The translations under genes were made by a program, and so were the position numbers. DNA of 5,610 nucleotides. Source: Deltaproteobacteria bacterium (lineage in GTDB: Bacteria > Desulfobacterota > DAOWNY01). The stretch's first letter is position 1. Every line of letters starts with the position of its first letter. Below the pieces are notes generated by a model. It made no database searches. It saw only the letters and a program-made list of their open reading frames with translations, and was not told where the DNA came from. Shown piece after piece: positions 1 to 5,464 of the stretch. The stretch covers positions 1 through 5,610 of the forward strand of contig DAOWNY010000122.1 in the NCBI GenBank assembly GCA_030642325.1, written 5' to 3'.

Positions 1-1814
1 ACCGCCCTGGATAATCGGCCCAATTTTTTTAAGGCATTTCCTAAACAGAAATAACCCCAGGGATCCCCCAGTTCCGGCTTAGACGTGTAGGAAGAAAAAT
101 ATAATGGGATTGCCTTTGAAAATTTTCCCGACCGATAAAAAGTTGCCGCCAGGGTAAGCTCGGCAGCTGCCAGGAGTTGACTGTCTTTGAAATTAACCGT
201 AAACCGGGAAAGTAACTCTCCTGCAGCATGATAATCACCCAATAGTTTATGTATCTTCCCCATCTTAAACAGGGCTTCCCCCTTCATCTCTTTTCCATTT
301 GTAATTCCCCGGTAAATTTTTAAAGCCTCCTCGAAAAGTCCCAATTTTTCATAAGCTTCTCCGATCATTAAAAAAGCTTGTTCATCTTCATAGTCTTTTA
401 AATAGAGATCCCGGTCTTCCTCGTAGCTTTCAATTAAAGGAATAAATTCATTCCGGGTAAAATAGAAATCAATCAAGCCGCTGTAAGCCACCTGAAAATG
501 GGATAATGCATAGTTAAATCGTGGACTGTTGGGATAATTTTGAAAAAGCTTCCTAAAACTATTTACTGACTCTAAAAAATCACCATTTTTTTTATTAATA
601 ACACCGATTCTCAGTAATGCCACTTCAGTCTGGGGTGCGGAAGGATATTCCTCCACGATCCTACGATAGGTCTCTACGGGTTTTAGTTTGAAACAGGAAT
701 CAAACTTTAAACCCGGCTTCACCCCGGGACCGAAAATGAATTTCTCCAGATCAATACCTTCCTTTCTGGACTTAAAATCCGCTACCTTAAGCCTGCTTAT
801 CAGATCTCCCCTGCTCCCCGGGAAGATGATGGTTGTCTCCCTGTACATCTTTAAGCCGATTCTTATCATCCCCTCTTCACAATAGCTGTCAGCGATCATC
901 AGCAGCAATTTATCCCCAAAATTTTCCCGGGGGAAGAGGTTGATCGCCTTAAATAAATATTTGCGGGCCCGGGAATAATCCCCGGCTTTGAAAAAAGTCA
1001 TTCCTAAATTCTTGAGGGTATGCGGATGGGTGGTTGGATAGTCGGGATCTTTTGACAACGCTTTCTCAAAATACTCTCCGGCTTGACTATACTTATTTAA
1101 TCCACAAAATGAGTTGGCTATAATGAAATTGCCTTCTTTTGCCAGTTCATCACTATTGGGATAATCTTTTAATAACTCCTGAACGCCGGTTATGGCATCC
1201 TGGTATCTTCTTTGCCGCAAAATACTTTCCGCCATTCCCATGCGAGCCCTTGGTAAGTACCCACTGTTGGAAAACTTATCAATAACCGTCTGGTAATTTC
1301 CTCCCGCCTCATAGTAAAGACCCATCTTGCTATAGCTTTCTCCAAGTTGAAACCAACCGTAAGCAGCAAGACCTGACTTTGGATATTCAATCATTGCAGA
1401 TTGGTAAGCATTGACGGCCGATTGATAATCGGATCCGCTTTCCATCTGAAAATAACAATCACCGATTAAGAACCTTACCCTTTCAATAAACTTGCTTTCC
1501 GGATATTTTTCTGGAAATGATTGAAAGCAGGATAACGCCTCCCCATATTCCCTGTCCTGAAAAAGCTGAAAGGCATCAAGATAACTGATTTCGTCTTCCC
1601 CTAAGTTTTCATCCCCTGCCCTCTCGCTCAATTCTCCCCCCTTCTCCTCCATTACCCTCTTTGTAATTGCAGGTGACATCGTTTCATCATCGGCCGGCCG
1701 GTTTTCCCCGATGTCCATAGTCCTCTCTTCCGCCCTCGGTTCTGAATTTTGACCGGGGATAAAAAAACTGCATAAAATGACAAAAATTGCTGTTAACCTC
1801 AGGAATGCGTCCAT
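1..1814 (-). CDS. Secreted tetratricopeptide-repeat protein, 3' end beyond the left edge
   Basis: The frame is open without interruption from an ATG at 1814 to base 1, giving 604 full codons with no stop in the window. I translated it throughout and found no frameshift. Residues 7-20 are a hydrophobic stretch after an arginine, which suggests export. No lipobox is present (the only cysteine there follows VIL), and a type I cleavage near PRA-EE (about residue 28) is possible. About ten TPR-like units of roughly 34 residues follow, near residues 80-112, 121-152, 160-190, 197-228, 235-266, 272-305, 405-436, 480-512, 520-552 and 557-590. Several end in the YPxS pattern typical of periplasmic TPR families such as BamD and CpoB/YbgF. 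The role is inferred to be protein-protein scaffolding in the periplasm or envelope; the partner is unknown. The start is uncertain: an in-frame ATG at 1826 adds four residues including an arginine, but only the 1814 ATG has a purine-rich stretch (GGGAAG) just upstream. The gene is divergent from the HisKA gene at 2476. Confidence 0.87.
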   Translation of the reverse strand, partial: MDAFLRLTAIFVILCSFFIPGQNSEPRAEERTMDIGENRPADDETMSPAITKRVMEEKGGELSERAGDENLGEDEISYLDAFQLFQDREYGEALSCFQSFPEKYPESKFIERVRFLIGDCYFQMESGSDYQSAVNAYQSAMIEYPKSGLAAYGWFQLGESYSKMGLYYEAGGNYQTVIDKFSNSGYLPRARMGMAESILRQRRYQDAITGVQELLKDYPNSDELAKEGNFIIANSFCGLNKYSQAGEYFEKALSKDPDYPTTHPHTLKNLGMTFFKAGDYSRARKYLFKAINLFPRENFGDKLLLMIADSYCEEGMIRIGLKMYRETTIIFPGSRGDLISRLKVADFKSRKEGIDLEKFIFGPGVKPGLKFDSCFKLKPVETYRRIVEEYPSAPQTEVALLRIGVINKKNGDFLESVNSFRKLFQNYPNSPRFNYALSHFQVAYSGLIDFYFTRNEFIPLIESYEEDRDLYLKDYEDEQAFLMIGEAYEKLGLFEEALKIYRGITNGKEMKGEALFKMGKIHKLLGDYHAAGELLSRFTVNFKDSQLLAAAELTLAATFYRSGKFSKAIPLYFSSYTSKPELGDPWGYFCLGNALKKLGRLSRA

Positions 1815-1861
1815 ATTTCTTCCCATTACGCGGGTTTAAAAAAATTCGACCGGTGCGGTTA

Positions 1862-1890
1862 AGTATTAGCTTTTGTATGAAACCATTCAA
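1862..1890 (-). promoter_or_regulatory. Possible sigma-70-type promoter for the TPR gene
   Basis: On the minus strand TTGAAT (1890-1885) and AATACT (1867-1862) are separated by 17 bases, each matching four of six consensus positions. It lies 36-48 bases upstream of the two possible TPR gene starts. This is a weak match in AT-rich DNA and is offered only as a candidate. Confidence 0.25.
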
Positions 1891-1934
1891 CATCCGCTTG
1901 ATCTCGTTACATTTGCCGATCTAATTCCATTTCA

Positions 1935-2094
1935 GTTGAGCGATCAGCTGTCAGCAATCAGCGTTTAGCTTTGAAAAACCGAGGTATTACGTCAGCTTGA
2001 AAAACACCCAATAGGTAAAAATTTGTAATAGCAAAACATCCTGTGATCATTTTGGCTAATAGCTAACTGCTAAAGGCTAACAGCTCAATTCAGG
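1935..2094 (+). repeat. Heptamer-rich repeat element, copy 1
   Basis: This 160-base stretch matches 5127-5289 in the same orientation at about 90% by eye, including 50 identical bases (2032-2081 against 5227-5276). Its ends are imperfect inverted repeats: TTGAGC at 1936-1941 and GCTCAA at 2083-2088, with about 24 of 34 positions complementary. Both ends are built from seven-base units: TCAGCTG, TCAGCAA, TCAGCGT, TTAGCTT on the left, and GCTAATA, GCTAACT, GCTAAAG, GCTAACA, GCTCAAT on the right. Inside, TATTAC (1985-1990) faces GTAATA (2025-2030). It has no coding capacity. This suits a small non-autonomous (MITE- or REP-like) element or a structured RNA. The right edge continues to 2114 with sequence matching, inverted, the left flank of copy 2. 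Confidence 0.9.
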
Positions 2095-2224
2095 CAATAG
2101 TTAACTGCAAACGGATACAGGATGCAGATTATTATTGCAAAAATTTCTTATGCAAAATGAGCTGATGACCGATATATATTGAGCAAGAACTATGCCAGAG
2201 ATAATCATAACTGATCCTGCACGG

Positions 2225-2256
2225 CGGTTAGCTTTTTTATGATAAAAAACGGTTAG
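2225..2256. repeat. AT-rich palindrome flanked by a seven-base direct repeat
   Basis: TTTTTTAT (2233-2240) and ATAAAAAA (2242-2249) form a perfect eight-base inverted repeat around one G. It is bracketed by CGGTTAG at 2225-2231 and again at 2250-2256. The direct repeats could be a target-site duplication or chance. With a one-base centre it would extrude as a cruciform or fold with a few pairs opened. No gene reads into it closely enough to call it a terminator. Confidence 0.5.
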
Positions 2257-2301
2257 TTCAATAATCACGACAAGCTCGGTGAACTCTTAAACAGTCAAAT
2301 T

Positions 2302-2347
2302 CCGGGAACGGGTCGTCATTAATTTGACGAATAGTTCTGCCCCCCGG
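2302..2347. repeat. Nested inverted repeat upstream of the HisKA gene
   Basis: TCGTCA (2313-2318) and TGACGA (2325-2330) form a perfect stem around a six-base loop TTAATT. It is extended outward, across three-base internal loops, by GAAC (2306-2309) with GTTC (2334-2337), then by CCGG (2302-2305) with CCGG (2344-2347) less regularly. It lies about 130 bases before the HisKA start and could be an operator or a leader structure. There is no run of T after it, so a terminator is unlikely. Confidence 0.45.
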
Positions 2348-2463
2348 TCTTGTAATCAGAACACCTGAGTTATACATTTTGATGCTAAAGTTTTCTCCGG
2401 AAACGTCGATAATACAAAGTACAAAGTAGATTAATGCAAAAAAAGGAGAGGGAAATCGGTAAC

Positions 2464-2468
2464 GGGAG
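2464..2468 (+). promoter_or_regulatory. Ribosome binding site of the HisKA gene
   Basis: GGGAG ends seven bases before the ATG at 2476, which supports that start over the in-frame ATG at 2536 (codon 21). The nearest purine run to the 2536 codon, AAAGGA, is twelve bases away. Confidence 0.7.
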
Positions 2469-2475
2469 ATAATTT

Positions 2476-3153
2476 ATGGGCAATGAAAAAACTGAAAAAA
2501 AAGGGGGGGGCAGGTACAAAGGAATTAGTCCGTCAATGGATGATATGGGTAGTATCTACGATTTTGGGTTGACGATGATTGATAAGTGCGTCGACTCAAA
2601 TGAACTCATCACCCTGATTCTTGACGAATACGAAAGACGCTTCAATGAAATGCCCACCACCGCTATCGTTCCCAAGGGTGATTCAACACAAGAAAAATGG
2701 GAGAAAGAGAAGGTTAAATCCCTCATGATGTTTGCCACCCAGGCAGTATCATTAAAGGAAAAATCTCTATTCATAAGACAGTTGAAAGAGAAGAACCATG
2801 CGCTAAAACGGGCGATGGAAGAGCAAAAAAGATTAGAAGCCGAGCTGGTTGAAGCCGAACGGCTGAAAGCCATACTGCAGGTGGTGGGGACCCTGAACCA
2901 CGAAATCAACAACCCTTTAACCGTAATCCTGGGGAGATCCCAGCTACTTTCTCGAAAATTTGATCCATCTGATAAAAAAATCCTCAGGAGTCTCCGGGAC
3001 ATAAAGGAGGAAGCGGAAAGAATCCGAGACGTAGTCTTTAAGTTGTCGAAGGTTATAAAGCCTTCCACTAAAGAGTATGTAAGCGGGATAACCATAATCG
3101 ATACGGAAACTTCCCTGTTATCGATTCCCGATAAACCAACCGATGGCGATTAA
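2476..3153 (+). CDS. HisKA phosphoacceptor protein without a kinase ATPase domain
   Basis: This 225-residue protein carries a clear histidine-kinase dimerisation and phosphoacceptor domain at about residues 127-196. The H-box is LNHEINNPLT, with His142 as the expected phosphorylated residue. A charged helical stretch at about 93-133 looks like a coiled coil leading into it. Residues 20-90 are not recognised. After the HisKA helices only about 30 residues remain, so the N, G1, F and G2 boxes of an ATPase domain are all absent. None appears in the 42 bases before the next gene either. It cannot phosphorylate itself unless it recruits a catalytic partner; it may be a phosphotransfer intermediate, a dimerisation partner or an inhibitor of another kinase. 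No signal peptide or membrane segment is seen, so it is probably cytoplasmic. The likely operon partner is the STAS gene downstream. Codons 7-12 contain A8 followed by G8, a slippage-prone tract. Confidence 0.85.
   Translation: MGNEKTEKKGGGRYKGISPSMDDMGSIYDFGLTMIDKCVDSNELITLILDEYERRFNEMPTTAIVPKGDSTQEKWEKEKVKSLMMFATQAVSLKEKSLFIRQLKEKNHALKRAMEEQKRLEAELVEAERLKAILQVVGTLNHEINNPLTVILGRSQLLSRKFDPSDKKILRSLRDIKEEAERIRDVVFKLSKVIKPSTKEYVSGITIIDTETSLLSIPDKPTDGD
2495..2510 (+). repeat. A8-G8 homopolymer tract inside the HisKA gene
   Basis: Eight A (2495-2502) are followed directly by eight G (2503-2510), covering codons 7 to 12 (E-K-K-G-G-G). A change of one base in either run would shift the frame just after the start. 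Such tracts underlie phase variation in other bacteria. Whether this one varies cannot be seen from one sequence. Confidence 0.8.
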
Positions 3154-3182
3154 TGTTATTCAAACGATTTACAGCTTGTCTT

Positions 3183-3187
3183 GGGGA
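3183..3187 (+). promoter_or_regulatory. Ribosome binding site that decides the STAS start
   Basis: GGGGA ends eight bases before the ATG at 3196. A longer reading frame could begin at a TTG at 3181, but that would place this site inside the gene and leave the TTG without one. The ATG is therefore preferred. Confidence 0.75.
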
Positions 3188-3195
3188 ATAAAATA

Positions 3196-3534
3196 ATGAA
3201 AATAGATATTGAAAATAGTAACGGCATGGTTTTTTTGAGCATCGCTGGAAATCTGGACAATAATCAAAAGGGACAATTTCAAGAAACCTACCTCCAGCTG
3301 CTCAAAAAAAATACCAGGTATTTTATTCTGGATATGTCCGAAATGAATTTTGTTGACAGCTCCGGATTGGGTGCCCTGGTCGGTTTTCTCAAAAAAATAC
3401 GGGCGGTCAATGGTAAACTTAAACTTTGCGGGCTGGTTGATAGTGTTAAAGAAACTTTCTCTCTTACCTGCCTGGATAAAATCTTCGATATCCATAATAA
3501 CATGGATGAAGCAAAAAAAAGTCTGTCTGCCTGA
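3196..3534 (+). CDS. STAS-domain protein, anti-sigma-factor-antagonist type
   Basis: The whole 112-residue product is one STAS domain of the usual length for SpoIIAA/RsbV-like proteins. It opens with a beta strand and the IAGNLD motif (16-21). The core is FILDMSEMNFVDSSGLGALV (43-62), with the family signature D54-S55-S56-G-L-G. Ser55 aligns with the serine that is phosphorylated in Bacillus SpoIIAA (Ser58). The end, LDKIFDIHNNMDEA, matches the last helix of the family. Known relatives bind an anti-sigma kinase or another partner when unphosphorylated and let go when phosphorylated. No SpoIIAB/RsbW-like serine kinase, PP2C phosphatase or sigma factor is encoded in the window, so its partners must lie elsewhere or differ. 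It follows the HisKA gene by 42 bases on the same strand, probably in one operon, and is convergent with the kinase ending at 3787. Confidence 0.93.
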   Translation: MKIDIENSNGMVFLSIAGNLDNNQKGQFQETYLQLLKKNTRYFILDMSEMNFVDSSGLGALVGFLKKIRAVNGKLKLCGLVDSVKETFSLTCLDKIFDIHNNMDEAKKSLSA

Positions 3535-3786
3535 AGTGAGGTATAGATCACTTTGACAAAACTTTCCACGTAATATCAAAATAAGTAAGAGTAGCCCCTT
3601 GCCGCAATAACCCCCTCCGGGTTCCAATTTTCACTGGAACCCGGGTACATTAGTTCACTACCCCTGTTTATTTTGATGTTACCTTTTGAGCTTGGGGAAT
3701 CCGGTTAAAAAATCAGAATTATCGATGATACCTCAAAAATTAAGCCCACCCCAAACAGCAGGAATCCGGGCGACCGACCAACCCAT
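3535..3786. other. Gap between convergent genes
   Basis: This 252-base gap separates the ends of the STAS gene and the REC-kinase gene. It contains the nested hairpin at 3575-3677. From 3678 to 3786 I see only short scattered repeats (TTTTGAG at 3684 facing CTCAAAA at 3732) and no gene. Confidence 0.65.
3575..3677. terminator. Strong nested hairpin between convergent genes, possible bidirectional terminator
   Basis: CCGGGTTCCA (3617-3626) and TGGAACCCGG (3635-3644) form a perfect ten-pair stem with an eight-base loop. Around it, and almost sharing its centre, ATCAAAATAA (3575-3584) pairs perfectly with TTATTTTGAT (3668-3677). It sits between two genes that run toward each other, where a shared terminator is expected. 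Neither strand has a run of T directly after the inner stem, so it is not a textbook intrinsic terminator; it may instead protect both 3' ends or act with Rho. The inner stem is certain, its function is not. Confidence 0.6.
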
Positions 3787-4995
3787 CTACACAGCTTCCA
3801 CCGGAATTTTAATGGTAAATGTGGTCCCGGTTCCTACTTTACTTTCTGCCGCAATGGTTCCATGGTGCTTTTGGATGATGCCGTAGGCGATATTCAGCCC
3901 CAGACCGGTCCCCTTTCCCACCGGCTTGGTGGTAAAAAACGGATCATAAATCCTGGGCAGAACTTCCTTTGCAATCCCTTTTCCCGTGTCGCTGATATTA
4001 ATTTCAACCTGCCCATTAAAATTACCGGTGTAAATGGTAATTTCCCCTTTTTCTTCGATGGCTTGGGAGGCGTTAATCAAGAGATTCATAAATACCTGAT
4101 TAAGTTGTTGAGGAAAACATTTTATTTCCGGTATGTCTCCGTATTCTTTTAAGACGGTGGCCTTGTATTTAAGTTCGTTCCAGACCATGTTGAGAGTACT
4201 CTCAAGGCAGTTATTGATATTTACATACTTTGATTCGCACTGATCAACATGGGAAAAATCTTTCAAATCGGTCACAATCTTCTTGATTCGTTCGGTTCCT
4301 TCCTTGCTCTCTTCGACAACATTACTTAAATCAGTTAAAATGAAATCGAGATCAATCTTCTCTTTTACGCATTGTATCTTTTCAAGAAGTTCCATGATGC
4401 CCCCACCCTTGCCGGAATATTCTTCCTTCACAATTTTTTCCATCTCCTGATAGACCTCAATTAATTCAGTCAGGTCCTTCTGATATTCACCCAGAGTATT
4501 CAAGTTGCTATTTATAAATCCGGTGGGGTTATTGATTTCATGAGCCACTCCGGCCGCAAGCTGACCGATGGAAGCCAGTTTCTCCGATTGAAGAATCTGG
4601 GATTGCACCACTCTATTTGTCTTTTCCAATTCAACCACTCGTTTTCCCACCCTTATCCTTACTTTTAACTCTTCCTGATTAAAAGGCTTGACCAAAAAGT
4701 CATCTGCTCCGCCGCTCAGCCCTTCGATTAAATCCTCTTTTTGGTTCTTTCCGGTCAGCAAAATGATATAAACATAACGTTCCAGATCAGAGGAACGGAC
4801 CTTTTTGCACAATTCCCTCCCATCCATAACGGGCATCATCCAGTCGGTAATGACCATTTGAACATCACTTTGGAGAATTTCCTGCCATGCCCTTTTACCA
4901 TCCTCGACAACCAATACCTGGTGACTCCATTTTTCCAAAAGTTTTTGCAAAAGTTTTCGTGAAACAGGGTCATCATCTGCCACTAATATCTTCAT
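3787..4995 (-). CDS. Response-regulator-fused histidine kinase (REC-HisKA-HATPase)
   Basis: This complete 402-residue cytoplasmic kinase has no membrane segment and no PAS or GAF sensor. A receiver domain occupies about residues 1-118, with acidic pair Asp7/Asp8, phosphoacceptor Asp51 in TDWMMP, Thr81 and Lys103 in VKPF. A short coiled linker (119-140) leads to HisKA with H-box VAHEINNPTG, His152. A long helical segment (about 165-250) separates it from the ATPase domain (about 255-402). That domain has N-box NQVFMNLLINASQAI (299-313), G1 DTGKGI (336-341), F-box YDPFFTT (350-356) and G2 GKGTGLGL (360-367). All key residues are present, so it should be active. Having the receiver at the N-terminus in place of a sensor suggests that phosphorylation by another kinase, or by itself, controls activity. 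The ATG at 4995 is preceded by AAGGG (5003-5007) at a spacing of seven. No output DNA-binding domain is present, so the phosphate must pass to another protein. Confidence 0.96.
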   Translation of the reverse strand: MKILVADDDPVSRKLLQKLLEKWSHQVLVVEDGKRAWQEILQSDVQMVITDWMMPVMDGRELCKKVRSSDLERYVYIILLTGKNQKEDLIEGLSGGADDFLVKPFNQEELKVRIRVGKRVVELEKTNRVVQSQILQSEKLASIGQLAAGVAHEINNPTGFINSNLNTLGEYQKDLTELIEVYQEMEKIVKEEYSGKGGGIMELLEKIQCVKEKIDLDFILTDLSNVVEESKEGTERIKKIVTDLKDFSHVDQCESKYVNINNCLESTLNMVWNELKYKATVLKEYGDIPEIKCFPQQLNQVFMNLLINASQAIEEKGEITIYTGNFNGQVEINISDTGKGIAKEVLPRIYDPFFTTKPVGKGTGLGLNIAYGIIQKHHGTIAAESKVGTGTTFTIKIPVEAV

Positions 4996-5002
4996 ATCGT
5001 AT

Positions 5003-5007
5003 CCCTT
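5003..5007 (-). promoter_or_regulatory. Ribosome binding site of the REC-kinase gene
   Basis: AAGGG on the minus strand ends seven bases before the ATG at 4995, confirming a start that puts the receiver domain at its normal N-terminal length. Confidence 0.7.
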
Positions 5008-5027
5008 CGATTCCTGTAATAACTTAA

Positions 5028-5071
5028 AATTTCGTAACTAATCCTTAAGTAGAGTTACATTCAACGAAATT
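5028..5071. promoter_or_regulatory. Inverted repeat upstream of the REC-kinase gene
   Basis: AATTTCGT (5028-5035) faces ACGAAATT (5064-5071), and just inside GTAAC (5034-5038) faces GTTAC (5054-5058). The two sets cannot both pair fully, because a five-base bulge lies on one side. It falls 33-76 bases before the kinase start, where an operator or leader hairpin would sit. I found no convincing -35/-10 pair for this gene. Confidence 0.45.
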
Positions 5072-5126
5072 TATGAAAACGTACATCCGTTCACAGTTTA
5101 CGGTTTGTAAGTTAACTATTGCCTAA

Positions 5127-5289
5127 GTTGAGCGATTAGCTGTCAGCACACAAACGTTTAGCTTTGAAAAACCGAGGTATTACGCAAGCTTGAAATTTTC
5201 ACCCAATGGGTGAAAGTTTGTAATAACAAAACATCCTGTGATCATTTTGGCTAATAGCTAACTGCTAAAGGCTAACTGCTCAATTCAGG
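5127..5289 (+). repeat. Heptamer-rich repeat element, copy 2
   Basis: This is the second copy of the element at 1935-2094, in direct orientation, with about 16 differences or gaps over 163 bases. The ends TTGAGC (5128-5133) and GCTCAA (5278-5283) are inverted repeats. Inside, TATTAC (5178-5183) faces GTAATA (5220-5225), and between them TTTCACCC (5197-5204) and GGGTGAAA (5208-5215) form a perfect eight-pair hairpin with loop AAT that is weaker in copy 1. Its left edge extends to about 5101 with sequence matching, inverted, the right edge of copy 1 (2091-2114). It lies about 130 bases upstream of the REC-kinase gene. Confidence 0.9.
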
Positions 5290-5443
5290 TATCGGTAAAA
5301 ACTTCGGATCTAAGATGTAATTATCAGTTCTTCTTTTGAAGATTTAAAAGCCCTGAACAATTTCAAAGAACTGCGGGCACTAATTCCGGAATTGAAACCG
5401 ATCCCGAGCATGTTTTTTATCATTATAAAATTCATTTCACTAA
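5290..5443. other. Unassigned stretch inside the inverted repeats
   Basis: No gene is called here. A plus-strand frame is open from 5314 to a TGA at 5458-5460 without a usable start until its later part. A minus-strand frame reads to a TAG at 5310-5312 and ends in KSSKEELIITS. Both have protein-like composition, so a decayed gene fragment is possible, but I recognise neither. Confidence 0.4.
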
Positions 5444-5464
5444 AAAACCGTGAATCGTGAACGG

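Larger units (their letters stand above)
1827..2475. other. Long non-coding gap between divergent genes
   Basis: No reading frame here looks like a protein. The gap holds a heptamer-rich repeat (1935-2094, edge to 2114), an AT-rich palindrome (2225-2256) and a nested hairpin (2302-2347), all listed separately. The last 50 bases carry a small tandem of ACAAAGT and two purine-rich stretches before the next gene. I found no convincing promoter for the gene at 2476. The region resembles no riboswitch or structured RNA that I recognise. Confidence 0.7.
5087..5464. repeat. Inverted-repeat pair enclosing repeat copy 2
   Basis: The 21 bases at 5087-5107 (starting CCGTTCAC) match the reverse complement of 5444-5464 at 17 of 21 positions. 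Together they enclose copy 2 plus about 150 bases of unassigned DNA. The right arm begins directly after the stop codon of the broken kinase at 5465. The left arm runs straight into the extended edge of copy 2. This could be a larger 378-base element or two solo remnants of the same family. Confidence 0.55.

Noticed and set aside
41..238. Short minus-strand frame inside the left gene
   Set aside because: It overlaps the continuous TPR frame in another phase; the TPR frame has regular repeats and stays open to the window edge.
1935..2094. CRISPR-like array
   Set aside because: The seven-base units are far too short and have no unique spacers; the pattern is a degenerate heptamer repeat within a fold-back element.
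2324..2356. TTGACG with TGTAAT as a promoter for the HisKA gene
   Set aside because: The spacing is 21 bases, too long for a sigma-70-type promoter, and the second box is a weak match.
2556..3095. A 179-codon minus-strand open frame
   Set aside because: It lies wholly antisense to the HisKA gene, is rich in serine and phenylalanine as expected for a reverse shadow, and matches no family I know.
3181..3195. TTG start adding five residues to the STAS protein
   Set aside because: The GGGGA site at 3183-3187 is correctly placed for the ATG at 3196 and would lie within the extended version.
3169..3627. A 152-codon minus-strand open frame
   Set aside because: It is antisense to the STAS gene, whose frame carries clear family motifs, and it begins inside the 3' hairpin region.
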